Assembly (NCBI GenBank): GCA_043762325.1
Contig: JAYUMU010000134.1
Span: forward strand, 6,665 to 70,664
DNA from: JANXSS01 sp025356535
Lineage (GTDB): Bacteria > Pseudomonadota > Gammaproteobacteria > Burkholderiales > Burkholderiaceae_D
Direction of reading: 5' to 3'
Length of the DNA: 64,000 bases
In this document: in pieces, positions 45,106 to 54,400 of the stretch
How the letters are laid out: each line of letters begins with the position of its first letter
How positions within the stretch are numbered: the first letter of the stretch is position 1
The notes under the pieces: model-generated
Databases searched by the model: none
What the model was told of the DNA's origin: nothing
The model's input: the letters and a program-made list of their open reading frames with translations, nothing else
Translations under genes and position numbers: made by a program

Positions 45106-45897
45106 ATGCAAAAGTTCAGTCAGCGGTTTTCCATCGGTCCACGGCGCCAGCGCGGCGGCACGATCCTGGGCGTGATCATCGGCCTGATCGTCGGCCTCGG
45201 CATTGCGGTGGTGGTGGCGATGATGATCACCAAGAGTTCGCTGCCGTTCACGAACAAGCAGGCACAGCCGGAGCGCCAGGCCGGCGTTGCGGGCGGCGGC
45301 CAGATCGCCGACCCGAACAAGCCGCTGTATGGCAACAAGGAGCCGGCACGCCAGGCAGCGAAGAATTTTTCCAGCGAGGCGCCGCCTGAAGATGCGGTCG
45401 CCGCCGACGCCAGGCCAACGGCGGCAGACAAGGCGGCCGTCGAGAAAGTCAGGGCGACCGACAAGGCGGTGGCCGACGCAAAGCTGGCTGCCCGCACGGC
45501 GGAAAAAACCGCGGAGAAGTCAGCGGCGAAACCGACCGAGAAGAGCGCCGACAAAGCCGGCGAAAAAGCCGGCGACAAGGCCGCGGACAAGGCCAGCGAC
45601 AAGGCCAGCGACAAGGCCGGTGACAAGGTTGCCCTGGCCAGGCCCGACAGCAGCGATGAAAAATATACCTACTTCCTGCAGGCCGGTGCGTTTCGTGAGC
45701 CCGAAGATGCGGAGAATGCAAAGGCCAGGCTGGCAATGATGGGTTTCGAAGCGGCGATTTCCGAGCGCACCTCCGACAACGGGCCGCTGTACCGGGTCCG
45801 GGTCGGCCCGTTCAGGCAGCTCGAGAGCATGACCCGCGCCCGCAGCAAATTATCCGACAACGGCGTCGATGTCGCCGTCGTCCGCACTGCCCGTTAA
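45106..45897 (+). CDS. SPOR-domain membrane protein (FtsN-like)
   Basis: A 263-residue inner-membrane protein. The short basic N-terminus is followed by one membrane helix at about 20-42 (LGVIIGLIVGLGIAVVVAMM). A long Lys/Ala/Asp linker with repeated DKAxDKAS units follows (about 105-175). The C-terminal SPOR domain (YFLQAGAFREPEDAENAKAR to VAVVRTAR) binds denuded septal peptidoglycan. The architecture matches FtsN-type division proteins of Burkholderiales, which lie between argS and dsbA. Divisome membership is inferred. Confidence 0.88.
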   Translation: MQKFSQRFSIGPRRQRGGTILGVIIGLIVGLGIAVVVAMMITKSSLPFTNKQAQPERQAGVAGGGQIADPNKPLYGNKEPARQAAKNFSSEAPPEDAVAADARPTAADKAAVEKVRATDKAVADAKLAARTAEKTAEKSAAKPTEKSADKAGEKAGDKAADKASDKASDKAGDKVALARPDSSDEKYTYFLQAGAFREPEDAENAKARLAMMGFEAAISERTSDNGPLYRVRVGPFRQLESMTRARSKLSDNGVDVAVVRTAR

Positions 45898-45912
45898 ACC
45901 GAAAGGATGCAC

Positions 45913-46707
45913 ATGCAATTCGAGCACGCCGTCACTGCCACACCGTTCGTGCGCCACGCCCGGCGCAGCGCCCTGCAAAAAATCCTGGCCGGCGTCAGCT
46001 TCGGCCTGGGCCTGGGCCTGGGCCTTGCCCTGGTACCGGCCGCGCACGCCTCGCCGGCGGCACCCGTCAACGGCGCCGAATACCGTACGCTCGACAAGGC
46101 GCAGTCGACCGACGCCGGCAAGAAGATCGAAGTCACCGAGTTTTTCTGGTACTCCTGCCCGCATTGCCACGCCTTCGAGCCGGCGCTGGCGGACTGGGTC
46201 AAGAAGCAGGGCGACAACATCAGCTTCAAGCGGGTGCCGGTGGCGTTTCGCGAGTCGTTCCAGCCGCAGCAGCGCCTTTTCTACACGCTCGAAGCAATGG
46301 GCAAGGTAGACGAGATGCAAAAGAAGGTCTTCCATGCGATCCATGTCGAGCACAAGACGCTCGACACCGAAGCGGCGATTGCCGATTTCGCCGCCACGCA
46401 GGGCATCGACAGGAAGAAGTTCGTCGATGCCTATAACTCGTTTGGCGTGCAGTCGAAGCTCAAGCGCGCCATGCAGCTGCAGGAAGCCTACAAGATCGAC
46501 GGCGTGCCGCTGGTGGCAATCGACGGCCGTTACGTGACCTCGCCATCGATCGTCGGCGCGACGCTGGGCAGCCAGCCGGAAGCGGTACTGCAAAGTTCCA
46601 CGCTGCAGGTGATGGACTGGCTCATGGCAAAGGCGAGCAAGGAACGCAAGACCGCCGGCATCGACGCGCCGGCTGCAGGCCAGGTCGCCGCAGCGGCGAA
46701 AAAATAA
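45913..46707 (+). CDS. dsbA: periplasmic thiol:disulfide oxidoreductase DsbA
   Basis: DsbA introduces disulfides into exported proteins. The 264-residue precursor has a long signal region (hydrophobic LGLGLGLALVPAAHA, cut near residue 48). The thioredoxin active site is in FFWYSCPHCHAFEP, with CPHC, and the cis-proline loop is GVPLVAIDGRY. The ATG at 45913 fits AAAGG at a six-base distance better than the ATG at 45907. A terminator follows. Confidence 0.93.
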   Translation: MQFEHAVTATPFVRHARRSALQKILAGVSFGLGLGLGLALVPAAHASPAAPVNGAEYRTLDKAQSTDAGKKIEVTEFFWYSCPHCHAFEPALADWVKKQGDNISFKRVPVAFRESFQPQQRLFYTLEAMGKVDEMQKKVFHAIHVEHKTLDTEAAIADFAATQGIDRKKFVDAYNSFGVQSKLKRAMQLQEAYKIDGVPLVAIDGRYVTSPSIVGATLGSQPEAVLQSSTLQVMDWLMAKASKERKTAGIDAPAAGQVAAAAKK

Positions 46708-46730
46708 GCCGGCATCGGCAATTCTCACAC

Positions 46731-46762
46731 GGTCCGCCTGGCAGCAGAGCGGACCTTTTTTT
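46731..46762 (+). terminator. rho-independent terminator after dsbA
   Basis: A GGTCCGC/GCGGACC stem with an 11-base loop, then seven T. It ends the argS-SPOR-dsbA unit, only 12 bases before the next start codon. Confidence 0.85.
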
Positions 46763-46774
46763 ATTGGAGAACCA

Positions 46775-47584
46775 ATGCAACGCGTCTTCATCACGGGCGC
46801 CTCCAGCGGTATCGGCGCCGCACTGGTGCGTCACTATGCGGCGCAGGATGCCTGCGTGGCGCTGGTGGGCCGGCGCCTGCCGGAACTGCAGGCGCTGCAG
46901 GCCTCGCTGGCCAATCCGGCGCAGCACCGGGTCTATGCACTGGACGTCACCGATCATGCGGCATTGGCCGCTGCGGCTGCCGACTTCATTGCCGTCTACG
47001 ATGGCATCGACGTGGTCATTGCCAACGCCGGCATTTCGCAGGGGACGCTGACGCAGCATGCCGAAGACCTCGACGTGTTCGAGCGGATCGTGGCCACCAA
47101 CCTGACGGCCATGGTCGCCACTTTCACGCCCTTCATGCCGGTGCTGCACCGGCAGCGCAAGGGTCGTCCGCCGACACCGCGCATGCGCCTGGTCGGCATT
47201 GCCAGCGTGGCCGGCATCCGTGGCCTGCCGGGCGCGAGCGCCTACAGTGCATCGAAGGCGGCGGTGATCAGTTACTGCGAATCGCTGCGGGTGGAGCTGC
47301 GCGGCACCGGCATCAAGGTCGTGACCATCGTGCCGGGCTATATCGATACGCCGATGACGCGGGTCAACCGTTACCGCATGCCGTTCCTGATGCCGGTCGA
47401 GCGTTTCGCTGCAGCGGCCGTGCATGCGATCGATGCCGGCCGCAGTTACCGCGTCATTCCCTGGCAGATGGGCGTGGTCGCCCGGCTCCTGCGCTGCCTG
47501 CCCAATGCCGTCTACGACTGGGCCTTTTCGAAGGCGCCGCACAAGGCGCGCGCGTCGCCTTCACCGCATTCGACCGAACCCTGA
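46775..47584 (+). CDS. short-chain dehydrogenase/reductase
   Basis: A 269-residue NAD(P)-dependent oxidoreductase. It has the glycine motif TGASSGIG at about residues 7-14, NAG in VIANAGIS (about 88), the catalytic Ser in IASVAGIRG and the Tyr-Lys pair in YSASKAAV (about 157-164). PGYIDTPMT follows. The substrate is unknown. The C-terminus has a short extra region SKAPHKARASPSPHS. The Shine-Dalgarno TTGGAGA lies six bases upstream. Its stop overlaps the next start by one base (TGATG), so the two are coupled. Confidence 0.87.
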   Translation: MQRVFITGASSGIGAALVRHYAAQDACVALVGRRLPELQALQASLANPAQHRVYALDVTDHAALAAAAADFIAVYDGIDVVIANAGISQGTLTQHAEDLDVFERIVATNLTAMVATFTPFMPVLHRQRKGRPPTPRMRLVGIASVAGIRGLPGASAYSASKAAVISYCESLRVELRGTGIKVVTIVPGYIDTPMTRVNRYRMPFLMPVERFAAAAVHAIDAGRSYRVIPWQMGVVARLLRCLPNAVYDWAFSKAPHKARASPSPHSTEP

Positions 47585-48417
47585 TGCCGCTTGACGCCAT
47601 CGGCACGCTGCATGCGCCGGTCGCACCGGGCGAGCCCGTGCGCATCGTCTCGCTGGTGCCGTCGCTGACCGAACTGCTGTGTGCGCTCGGCCTGGCGCCG
47701 GTGCTGGTGGGGCGCACCGGTTTTTGCATCCATCCGCGCGAAACGGTTGCCGGCATCGCCAAGGTCGGCGGCACCAAGGATGTCAACCTCGTGCGCATCC
47801 GGGCGCTGGCGCCGACGCACCTGGTGGTCAACATCGATGAAAACGAAAAGCCGACCGTCGAGGCGCTTGCCGGCTTCATCCCCAACGTCATCGTCACCCA
47901 TCCGCAGGCGCCGGCCGACAACCTGGTGCTCTATCGCCTCTTCGGCGACCTGTTCGCCGCCCTGCCGGAGGTGACGGCGCGCGCGGCGGCACTGTGCCGC
48001 GACTTTGCCGCAGCGCAGGCGGCGCTGCATGCCGACGCCGTGCACGATCCGGCACCGCCCCGGCGCGTGTTGTACTGCATCTGGCAGGAGCCATGGATGA
48101 CGGTGTCGCGCGACACCTACATTGCGCGCATGCTGGCGCAAATCGGTTGGCAACAGTGGCAGCCGGACGACGGCACGGCTGCCTCCGGCGCGCGCTATCC
48201 CTGCTTCACCTGGACCGATGCGGTGTGCGAAGCCATCGATTGCGTGCTGCTGTCGAGCGAGCCGTACAGCTTTCGGCAGAGCCATGCCGCGTCGCTTGCG
48301 CAGCAGCTTGGCAAACCGGTGTACCTGGTCGATGGCGAAAAATTGTCCTGGTATGGCAGCCGCGCAATCGCCGGGCTGGCCTACCTGCAGGCGCTGCGTC
48401 GCGACAGGGCCGGTTGA
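47584..48417 (+). CDS. BtuF-like helical-backbone cobalamin/metal-binding protein, no signal peptide
   Basis: A 277-residue protein of the BtuF/FecB substrate-binding fold. The start of lobe 1 is VRIVSLVPSLTELLCALGL. RTGFCIHP is typical of a subgroup, VGGTKDVNLVRIRAL gives the ligand loop, and WYGSRAIAGLAYL lies at the C-terminus. It lacks a signal peptide and has no ABC permease genes nearby, unlike classical BtuF. So it is probably a cytoplasmic relative of uncertain ligand. It is coupled to an SDR upstream and meets a convergent regulator stop-to-stop at 48417/48418. Confidence 0.78.
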   Translation: MPLDAIGTLHAPVAPGEPVRIVSLVPSLTELLCALGLAPVLVGRTGFCIHPRETVAGIAKVGGTKDVNLVRIRALAPTHLVVNIDENEKPTVEALAGFIPNVIVTHPQAPADNLVLYRLFGDLFAALPEVTARAAALCRDFAAAQAALHADAVHDPAPPRRVLYCIWQEPWMTVSRDTYIARMLAQIGWQQWQPDDGTAASGARYPCFTWTDAVCEAIDCVLLSSEPYSFRQSHAASLAQQLGKPVYLVDGEKLSWYGSRAIAGLAYLQALRRDRAG

Positions 48418-48822
48418 TCAGCCGCGCCGGCTGATGTGCACCAGCATGCGGATGATTTCGCGGGCGATCATCTGGTAGTGCGCGTCCAGACGCTGCAAGT
48501 CCGAAATCAGCTTGACGTCGTCGGAAGCAAAGCGCGCCGTCATGTCGCCGTTGCCCGCCTGGGCCGGCATTTCAGCGCCGCCAAAACGCAGCCACTCGGC
48601 AGACACGCCGAGCCAGTAAGCCAGCGTGCGCAATTTTTCCTGGGTCGGAATGGCTTCGCCGACGAGCCATTTGCGCGCCGCATGCACGGTGATGGGACGA
48701 CCGGCAAAACGCACGTTGAATTCGCGCGCCAGCTGCGTCGGGCTTTCAGGAGAATAAGCGGCATTTCGCATGGACTGCTGGAGTCGGCTGCTGAAGTCTT
48801 CGCGTTCTATCGATGCTTTCAT
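48418..48822 (-). CDS. HTH-type transcriptional regulator
   Basis: A 134-residue protein. It has an N-terminal helical region (EDFSSRLQQSMRNAAYSPES), then a helix-turn-helix in the style of phage-repressor/YdaS-like regulators (PTQLAREFNVRFAGRPITVH then AARKWLVGEAIPTQ). A conserved KLRTLAYWLGVSAEWLRFG closes the domain, the usual end of Xre-type HTHs. The target is unknown. An inverted repeat at 48961-48991 upstream could be its own operator. Confidence 0.75.
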   Translation of the reverse strand: MKASIEREDFSSRLQQSMRNAAYSPESPTQLAREFNVRFAGRPITVHAARKWLVGEAIPTQEKLRTLAYWLGVSAEWLRFGGAEMPAQAGNGDMTARFASDDVKLISDLQRLDAHYQMIAREIIRMLVHISRRG

Positions 48823-48960
48823 TGGCGCCAACTATTTCACGTCATCGAGTGATTGTCAGTCTCTGCAATCAAAAAACCGGTTGTGGAGAAGACAGGAGCA
48901 CCGATCAGCCTTGGTGCCGAGTACACCTTTGTGGTTGCTTCATCCGATGTTGTTGATTGT

Positions 48961-48991
48961 TGGACGAAAAATCTTGTTAAAAGTTCGTCCA
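48961..48991. repeat. inverted repeat upstream of the HTH gene
   Basis: TGGACGAA (48961-48968) and TTCGTCCA (48984-48991) form an 8-bp perfect inverted repeat around 15 AT-rich bases. It lies 140-170 bases upstream of the regulator, between its start and the MBL gene stop; an operator role is inferred. Confidence 0.45.
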
Positions 48992-49034
48992 TATCGCGCG
49001 GCCATCGTCCGGGGTGTCGATTTGCGCAAGGCAG

Positions 49035-50105
49035 TCAGCGCGCGCATTGCCGGAAACGAATCACGCCGTCGGCTTCGCAGCGCCGCTCCAGGATGCCGTC
49101 GTACCAGAGCTTGTGCAGGTGTGCCAAGGCTTCCCCGAGTGCAAACGTGAGCTGGTGCACGTCCAGCGCGCGCGGAAACATGATCGGCACGATGGTCGCG
49201 GCAGACTGCGCCACGGCGCAGGCGTCGACCACTTCGCCCAGGCGTGCGGCATGATGCGCGTCGAGTTGCGCGATGCGGATCGGCAGGCCGCGAAACGGCT
49301 TGCCGTGCGACGGCAGCACCAGTGTCGAGGCCGCCAGGGCGGAGAATTTCTGCAGCGAGTCCAGGTACGACTGCACCGGATTTGCCAGCGGCTCGACGGC
49401 GAACACCGACACGTTGGTCGAAATGCGCGGCAACACCATGTCGCCCGCAATCAGGATGCCGAGCGCCTCGCAATGCAGCGCCGCATGTTCGGGCGAATGG
49501 CCGAAGCCGGTGATGACGCGCCAGGCATGCCCGCCGATCTGTACCGGCTGGCCGTCCTGCAGCCGCACGTAGGCTTCGGGCACGGCCGGCACCAGCGTCG
49601 GATAGTAGCTGCGGCGCTCGCCGAGCTGCTGCAGCAGCGCCGGATCGGCGGCGCCATGCCGGCGAAAATGCGGCAGCGACGCGGTGCCGTCGACGCCGGG
49701 CAGCGCCGCCGACATCATGCGCGCAAAGCCGTATTCGCCGGCCGTCATCCAGAGCGGCGCGGCCCAGCGCCGGCACAGCCAGTCGGCCAGGCCGACATGA
49801 TCGGGATGGCAGTGCGTGCACAGCACCCGCACGATCGGCAGGCCGCGCAGGTGGCTGGCGAAAATGGTTTCCCAGTAGCCGCGGGTGGCGTCGTCGGCAA
49901 TGCCGCAATCGACTGCGGTCCAGCCGTGGCGCGGGCCGTCCTCGGTATCGATGGTGTCTTCCAGCAGCCACAGGTTGATGTGGTTGAGTGCGAACGGCAA
50001 CCCCATGCGCAGCCAGAGCACGCCCGGCGCGATTTCATGGACGGCGCCGAGTTCGGGCACGAAGTCGGCAAGCGGATAATCGAGTTGGGCTTCGAGCGGG
50101 TTCAT
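49035..50105 (-). CDS. MBL-fold metallo-hydrolase (LACTB2-like)
   Basis: A 356-residue protein with the metallo-beta-lactamase metal motif THCHPDHVG (HxHxDH, about residues 103-111). Further metal ligands are in GFGHSPEHAALH and LIAGDMVLPR. A C-terminal winged-helix-like extension (HHAARLGEVVDACAV and following) is typical of LACTB2 endoribonuclease-like hydrolases. The true substrate is not clear. The ATG at 50105 is the sensible start; a longer frame upstream has no family residues. It is divergent from the isovaleryl-CoA dehydrogenase gene. Confidence 0.83.
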   Translation of the reverse strand: MNPLEAQLDYPLADFVPELGAVHEIAPGVLWLRMGLPFALNHINLWLLEDTIDTEDGPRHGWTAVDCGIADDATRGYWETIFASHLRGLPIVRVLCTHCHPDHVGLADWLCRRWAAPLWMTAGEYGFARMMSAALPGVDGTASLPHFRRHGAADPALLQQLGERRSYYPTLVPAVPEAYVRLQDGQPVQIGGHAWRVITGFGHSPEHAALHCEALGILIAGDMVLPRISTNVSVFAVEPLANPVQSYLDSLQKFSALAASTLVLPSHGKPFRGLPIRIAQLDAHHAARLGEVVDACAVAQSAATIVPIMFPRALDVHQLTFALGEALAHLHKLWYDGILERRCEADGVIRFRQCAR

Positions 50106-50308
50106 GAGTGAGTCCAGTAAAAACGGCAGGCGCCGGTGGCAGGGAAAAATCGGTCGGGACGCAGCGTGCAGGAGCGGCCGGGCGTGTACGCGGCAACCGG
50201 TTCGCGCTATGATCCGGTTGCAAAATCGACGTCGCGGCCAGCCTCTTGCCTGGTTGCGCCTTGCGGCAGCATCTTGCAGCATCCCTTCGCAACATACCAG
50301 AGGACAGC

Positions 50309-51493
50309 ATGCGCGACCTACCCGGCCTGAGTTTCGATCATGGCGATGACATCGCTGCCCTGCGTGACACCGTTGCCCAGTTTGCCCGGGCGGAAATCGC
50401 GCCGCGCGCCGCCGAGATCGACCGCAGCGACCAGTTTCCGATGGACCTGTGGAAGAAGATGGGAAGCCTGGGCGTGCTCGGCGTGACCGTCGAGGAAGAA
50501 TACGGCGGCACCGCGATGGGGTATCTGGCCCACATCATCGCCATGGAAGAGATTTCGCGCGCCTCGGCCTCGGTCGGCCTGTCGTACGGCGCCCATTCGA
50601 ACCTGTGCGTCAACCAGATCCGCCGCAACGGCAGTGCCGAACAGAAGGCGAAATATCTGCCCAAGCTGGTCTCGGGCGAGTACATCGGCGCGCTGGCCAT
50701 GTCGGAACCGAATGCCGGCTCGGACGTGGTCAGCATGAAGCTGCGCGCCGAATTCAAGGGCGACCGCTGGATCCTCAATGGCACCAAGATGTGGATCACC
50801 AACGGGCCGGATGCCGACGTCATGGTGGTGTACGCGAAGAGCGACTTCGAAGCCGGCGCACGCGGCATGACGGCGTTCCTGGTCGAAAAAACCGCGCCGG
50901 GTTTTTCGGTGGCGCAGAAACTCGACAAGCTCGGCATGCGCGGCTCGCACACCGGCGAACTGGTGTTTCGCGACTGCGAGATACCGGCCGAGAATGTGCT
51001 GGGCGGCGAGGGCCGTGGCGTCAACGTGCTGATGTCGGGCCTCGATTACGAGCGCAGCGTGCTCTCGGGCGGGCCGCTGGGGATCATGCAGGCCTGCATG
51101 GATGTGGTGGTGCCGTATGTGCACGAGCGAAAGCAGTTCGGCCAGCCGATCGGCGAATTCCAGCTCATGCAGGGCAAGCTGGCCGACATGTATTCGACCA
51201 TGATGGCCTGCAAGGCGTATGTGTACGCCGTCGGCCAGGCCTGCGACCGGGCAAAGACGCCGGAAGCGGTTCGGGCGTTGCGCAAGGACGCCGCCGGGGC
51301 GATCCTGTATTCGGCCGAAAAAGCCACCTGGATGGCCGGCGAAACCATCCAGGCGCTGGGCGGCAACGGCTACATCAACGACTATCCGGCCGGGCGCCTC
51401 TGGCGTGACGCCAAGCTCTACGAGATCGGTGCGGGTACCAGCGAGATCCGGCGCATGCTGATCGGCCGCGAACTGTTTTCGGAAACGCGCTGA
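50309..51493 (+). CDS. liuA: isovaleryl-CoA dehydrogenase (leucine degradation)
   Basis: A 394-residue FAD acyl-CoA dehydrogenase. AMSEPNAGSDVVSMKLRA and MWITNGPDADVMVVYAKSD are the flavin-binding motifs. The catalytic base is the Glu of YERSVLSGGPLG (about residue 250), the position specific to isovaleryl-CoA dehydrogenase rather than the usual later Glu. The C-terminal IQALGGNGYINDYPAGRLWR follows. The Shine-Dalgarno AGAGGA is good. It opens the leucine/isovalerate cluster that continues with thiolase, a second dehydrogenase, liuB and liuC. Confidence 0.9.
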   Translation: MRDLPGLSFDHGDDIAALRDTVAQFARAEIAPRAAEIDRSDQFPMDLWKKMGSLGVLGVTVEEEYGGTAMGYLAHIIAMEEISRASASVGLSYGAHSNLCVNQIRRNGSAEQKAKYLPKLVSGEYIGALAMSEPNAGSDVVSMKLRAEFKGDRWILNGTKMWITNGPDADVMVVYAKSDFEAGARGMTAFLVEKTAPGFSVAQKLDKLGMRGSHTGELVFRDCEIPAENVLGGEGRGVNVLMSGLDYERSVLSGGPLGIMQACMDVVVPYVHERKQFGQPIGEFQLMQGKLADMYSTMMACKAYVYAVGQACDRAKTPEAVRALRKDAAGAILYSAEKATWMAGETIQALGGNGYINDYPAGRLWRDAKLYEIGAGTSEIRRMLIGRELFSETR

Positions 51494-51507
51494 AGGCCCG
51501 GCCTGCC

Positions 51508-52491
51508 ATGCCGCCGCAGGCTTTTGCGCAGCGTGCGCTGCATGTCGAAACGCCGCTGCTGCAGCACCGGCAGCTGTCGGCGGCGGGCGGGCGGGAAGTC
51601 TGGCTCAAGCTCGACAATCTGCAGCCCTCGGGTTCCTTCAAGCTGCGCGGCATCGGGCTGCTGTGCCAGCGCGCGGTCGCCGCCGGCGCGACGCACCTGG
51701 TCTGTCCCTCGGGCGGCAATGCCGGTTTTGCCGCGGCGGTCGCCGGCGTGGCGCTTGGCGTGCGCACCACGGTGGTGGTGCCGTCGACGACCGCCGCGGC
51801 AGTGGTCGAGGCCATTGCGGCAATCGGCGCAACGGTGGTCGTCCATGGCGCGGTCTGGGATGACGCCAATGGGCACGCGCAGCGGCTGTGCGCGCAGCCG
51901 GGCGCGGTCTGCATTCCGCCGTTCGATCATCCGGCAATCTGGGACGGCAACGCGACGCTGATCGACGAGGCGGTGCGGCAACTGGCGCGGATGCAGGATG
52001 CAGCCGACAGCACGCATGGCAGCTTCGACGCCGTCGTCTGTTCGGTCGGCGGCGGCGGCCTCCTGTGCGGCGTGCTGGAAGGCCTGCATCGCAATGGCCT
52101 GGCGCAGGTGCCGGTAGTGGCAGTGGAAACCGCCGGCGCTGCATCGTATGCGGCTGCGCTCGCAGCCGGCGCGCCGGTGCGACTCGATGCGATCACCTCG
52201 GTTGCGAGCTCGCTTGGCGCGCGCCAGGTCGCGCAGGCAGCCGTCGACTGGCGCCTGCGCCACGACATCAGCAGCGTGGTGGTGACCGACGCCGATGCGG
52301 TCGAGGCCTGCCTGCGCTTTGCGGCGGACCTGCGCATGCTGGTCGAGCCGGCCTGCGGCGCGGCACTGGCCGTGGCCTACCGCGATCTGCCGGTACTGCA
52401 GCGTTTTCGCCGGCCGCTTTTCATTGTCTGTGGCGGCATCGGCGTCGATCTGGCTACACTAGCGTCTTTGCAGCAGCGTTTCGACCTGTAG
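51508..52491 (+). CDS. PLP-dependent serine/threonine dehydratase family protein
   Basis: A 327-residue fold-type II PLP enzyme. The cofactor lysine is in PSGSFKLRGIG (about residue 41) and the phosphate/substrate loop in CPSGGNAGFAAAVAG. The glycine tetrad is in SVGGGGLLCGVLEG. The C-terminal IFIVCGGIGVDL-like strand (here LFIVCGGIGVDLATL) completes it. The short length without an ACT domain matches L-serine/L-threonine dehydratases of the eukaryotic type. It lies 14 bases after liuA and may share its transcript, although its substrate is unrelated to leucine. Confidence 0.82.
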   Translation: MPPQAFAQRALHVETPLLQHRQLSAAGGREVWLKLDNLQPSGSFKLRGIGLLCQRAVAAGATHLVCPSGGNAGFAAAVAGVALGVRTTVVVPSTTAAAVVEAIAAIGATVVVHGAVWDDANGHAQRLCAQPGAVCIPPFDHPAIWDGNATLIDEAVRQLARMQDAADSTHGSFDAVVCSVGGGGLLCGVLEGLHRNGLAQVPVVAVETAGAASYAAALAAGAPVRLDAITSVASSLGARQVAQAAVDWRLRHDISSVVVTDADAVEACLRFAADLRMLVEPACGAALAVAYRDLPVLQRFRRPLFIVCGGIGVDLATLASLQQRFDL

Positions 52492-52537
52492 CCGCTGCGC
52501 CGCGCTCACCTGCCTGCCCCCGCCGACTGAAAAGCAC

Positions 52538-54367
52538 ATGAACAATTCCGCGCATTTCCCCAAGCTGCTGTCGTCGCAGATCGCCTTCGACATCGCCCGC
52601 ATGATCGTCGACGGCTTCGACAAGCATTACCGGCTGTTTCGTGAAACCAGCCGGCGCGCCAAGCAGCATTTCGAGGCCGGCACCTGGAAGGTCGCCCAGG
52701 CCGAGCTGCGCGAGCGGATTTCCTACTACGACAAGCGGGTGCGCGAATGCGTGGCGCTGCTGGAAGATGAATACGCCGCCGACGAACTGACTGATGACGT
52801 CTGGCGCGAAGTGAAGCTGCATTACATCGGTCTGCTGACCGACCACAAGCAGCCGGAACTGGCCGAGACCTTCTTCAACTCGGTCTGCTGCAAGATCCTG
52901 CACCGGGCGTATTTTCACAACGACTTCATTTTCGTGCGGCCGGCGATCTCCACCGAGTACATCGAAAACGAAGAACCGGTGCCGACCTACCGGGTGTATT
53001 ACCCGTCGAAGGACGGCCTGTTCTATTCGATCAAGCGGGTCGTCACCAACCTCCAGCTCCAGCGGCCCTTCGCTGATCTGGATCGCGACGTGGCGCTGGT
53101 GGAAGCGCGCCTCAAAACCATCTTCGGCGACGCCGAGCCGGAGCCGAATCACCAGATCCAGGTGCTGTCGTCGCTGTTCTACCGCAACAAGGGCGCCTAC
53201 CTGGTCGGCAAGGGCATCAACGGCAACCGCGAATATCCCTTCGTCGTGCCGATCCTGCACAACCGGCGCGGCGAACTGGTGCTCGATACCGTCCTGTTCG
53301 ACACCAGGATGATCACGGTGCTGTTTTCCTTTACCCGCGCCTACTTCATGGTCGACATCGAAGTGCCCTCGGCCTACGTGCAGTTCGTGCGCACCCTTTT
53401 GCCGACCAAGCCGCGCAGCGAGATCTACACCATGTTCGGCTTGCAAAAGCATGGCAAGTCGCTGTTCTACCGCGACTTCCTGCACCACCTGCGGCATTCC
53501 TCGGACCGCTTCGAAGCCGCGCCCGGCATCCGCGGGCTGGTGATGGTGGTGTTTTCGCTGCCGTCGTTTCCGTATGTCTTCAAGGTCATCAAGGATCACT
53601 TTCCGGCGCCGAAGGAAACCACCCGCGCCATCGTGATGGAAAAATACCTGCTGGTGAAAAACCACGACCGCGTCGGTCGCATGGCCGACACGCTCGAATA
53701 TTCCGACGTTGCCTTTCCGCGCAGCCGCTTTGGCGAGGAACTGCTGGCCGAACTCAAAGAGGTGGCGCCCTCGATCGTCGAGGAAGACGGCGACAACATC
53801 GTGATCCGGCACCTGTACATCGAACGGCGCATGATCCCGCTGAACATGTGGCTGTCGGCCGCCGAACAGAATGGCGACCAGGCGGCGCTCGAACACGGCA
53901 TCGTCGAATACGGCAACGCCATCAAGGAACTGGTGGGCGTGAACATTTTTCCCGGCGACATGCTCTACAAGAATTTCGGCGTCACCCGCCACGGCCGCGT
54001 GGTGTTCTACGATTACGACGAGATCGAATACATCACCGACTGCAATTTCCGCACGATTCCGCAGCCCAGGAATGAAGAAGACGAGATGGCGTCCGAGCCC
54101 TGGTATCCGATTGCCAGGAACGATGTCTTTCCGGAGCAGTTCGGCACTTTTTTGCTCGGCAATGACAACGTGCGCAAGTATTTCATGGCCCATCATGCCG
54201 ACCTGCTCACGCAGCAGTTCTGGCAGGGCCGCAAAGAGCGGATAATGGACGGCCAGGTCGACGACGTCTATCCGTATCCGCAGCAATGCCGCTTCAGCAA
54301 TCCGGCAAGCAGCGCCGGCCAGAGCGTCCCCGTGCCGCATGCCACCTGGTCGATCCAGGCGGCGTAG
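52538..54367 (+). CDS. aceK: isocitrate dehydrogenase kinase/phosphatase
   Basis: AceK switches isocitrate dehydrogenase by reversible phosphorylation, directing carbon to the glyoxylate bypass. The 609-residue protein has the N-terminal regulatory domain (about 1-310) and a C-terminal kinase-like domain. The latter has ALPSFPYVFKVIKDHFPAPK-type ATP-binding (here SLPSFPYVFKVIKDHF), HDRVGRMADTLEYS and FGVTRHGRVVFYDYDEI. Length is slightly above E. coli (578). aceA is not adjacent. Its presence amid acetyl-CoA-producing genes fits a need for the glyoxylate shunt during leucine or fatty-acid use. Confidence 0.94.
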   Translation: MNNSAHFPKLLSSQIAFDIARMIVDGFDKHYRLFRETSRRAKQHFEAGTWKVAQAELRERISYYDKRVRECVALLEDEYAADELTDDVWREVKLHYIGLLTDHKQPELAETFFNSVCCKILHRAYFHNDFIFVRPAISTEYIENEEPVPTYRVYYPSKDGLFYSIKRVVTNLQLQRPFADLDRDVALVEARLKTIFGDAEPEPNHQIQVLSSLFYRNKGAYLVGKGINGNREYPFVVPILHNRRGELVLDTVLFDTRMITVLFSFTRAYFMVDIEVPSAYVQFVRTLLPTKPRSEIYTMFGLQKHGKSLFYRDFLHHLRHSSDRFEAAPGIRGLVMVVFSLPSFPYVFKVIKDHFPAPKETTRAIVMEKYLLVKNHDRVGRMADTLEYSDVAFPRSRFGEELLAELKEVAPSIVEEDGDNIVIRHLYIERRMIPLNMWLSAAEQNGDQAALEHGIVEYGNAIKELVGVNIFPGDMLYKNFGVTRHGRVVFYDYDEIEYITDCNFRTIPQPRNEEDEMASEPWYPIARNDVFPEQFGTFLLGNDNVRKYFMAHHADLLTQQFWQGRKERIMDGQVDDVYPYPQQCRFSNPASSAGQSVPVPHATWSIQAA

Positions 54368-54400
54368 TCGAATCTTTCAGAACAATTTCAGGAGACAGCC

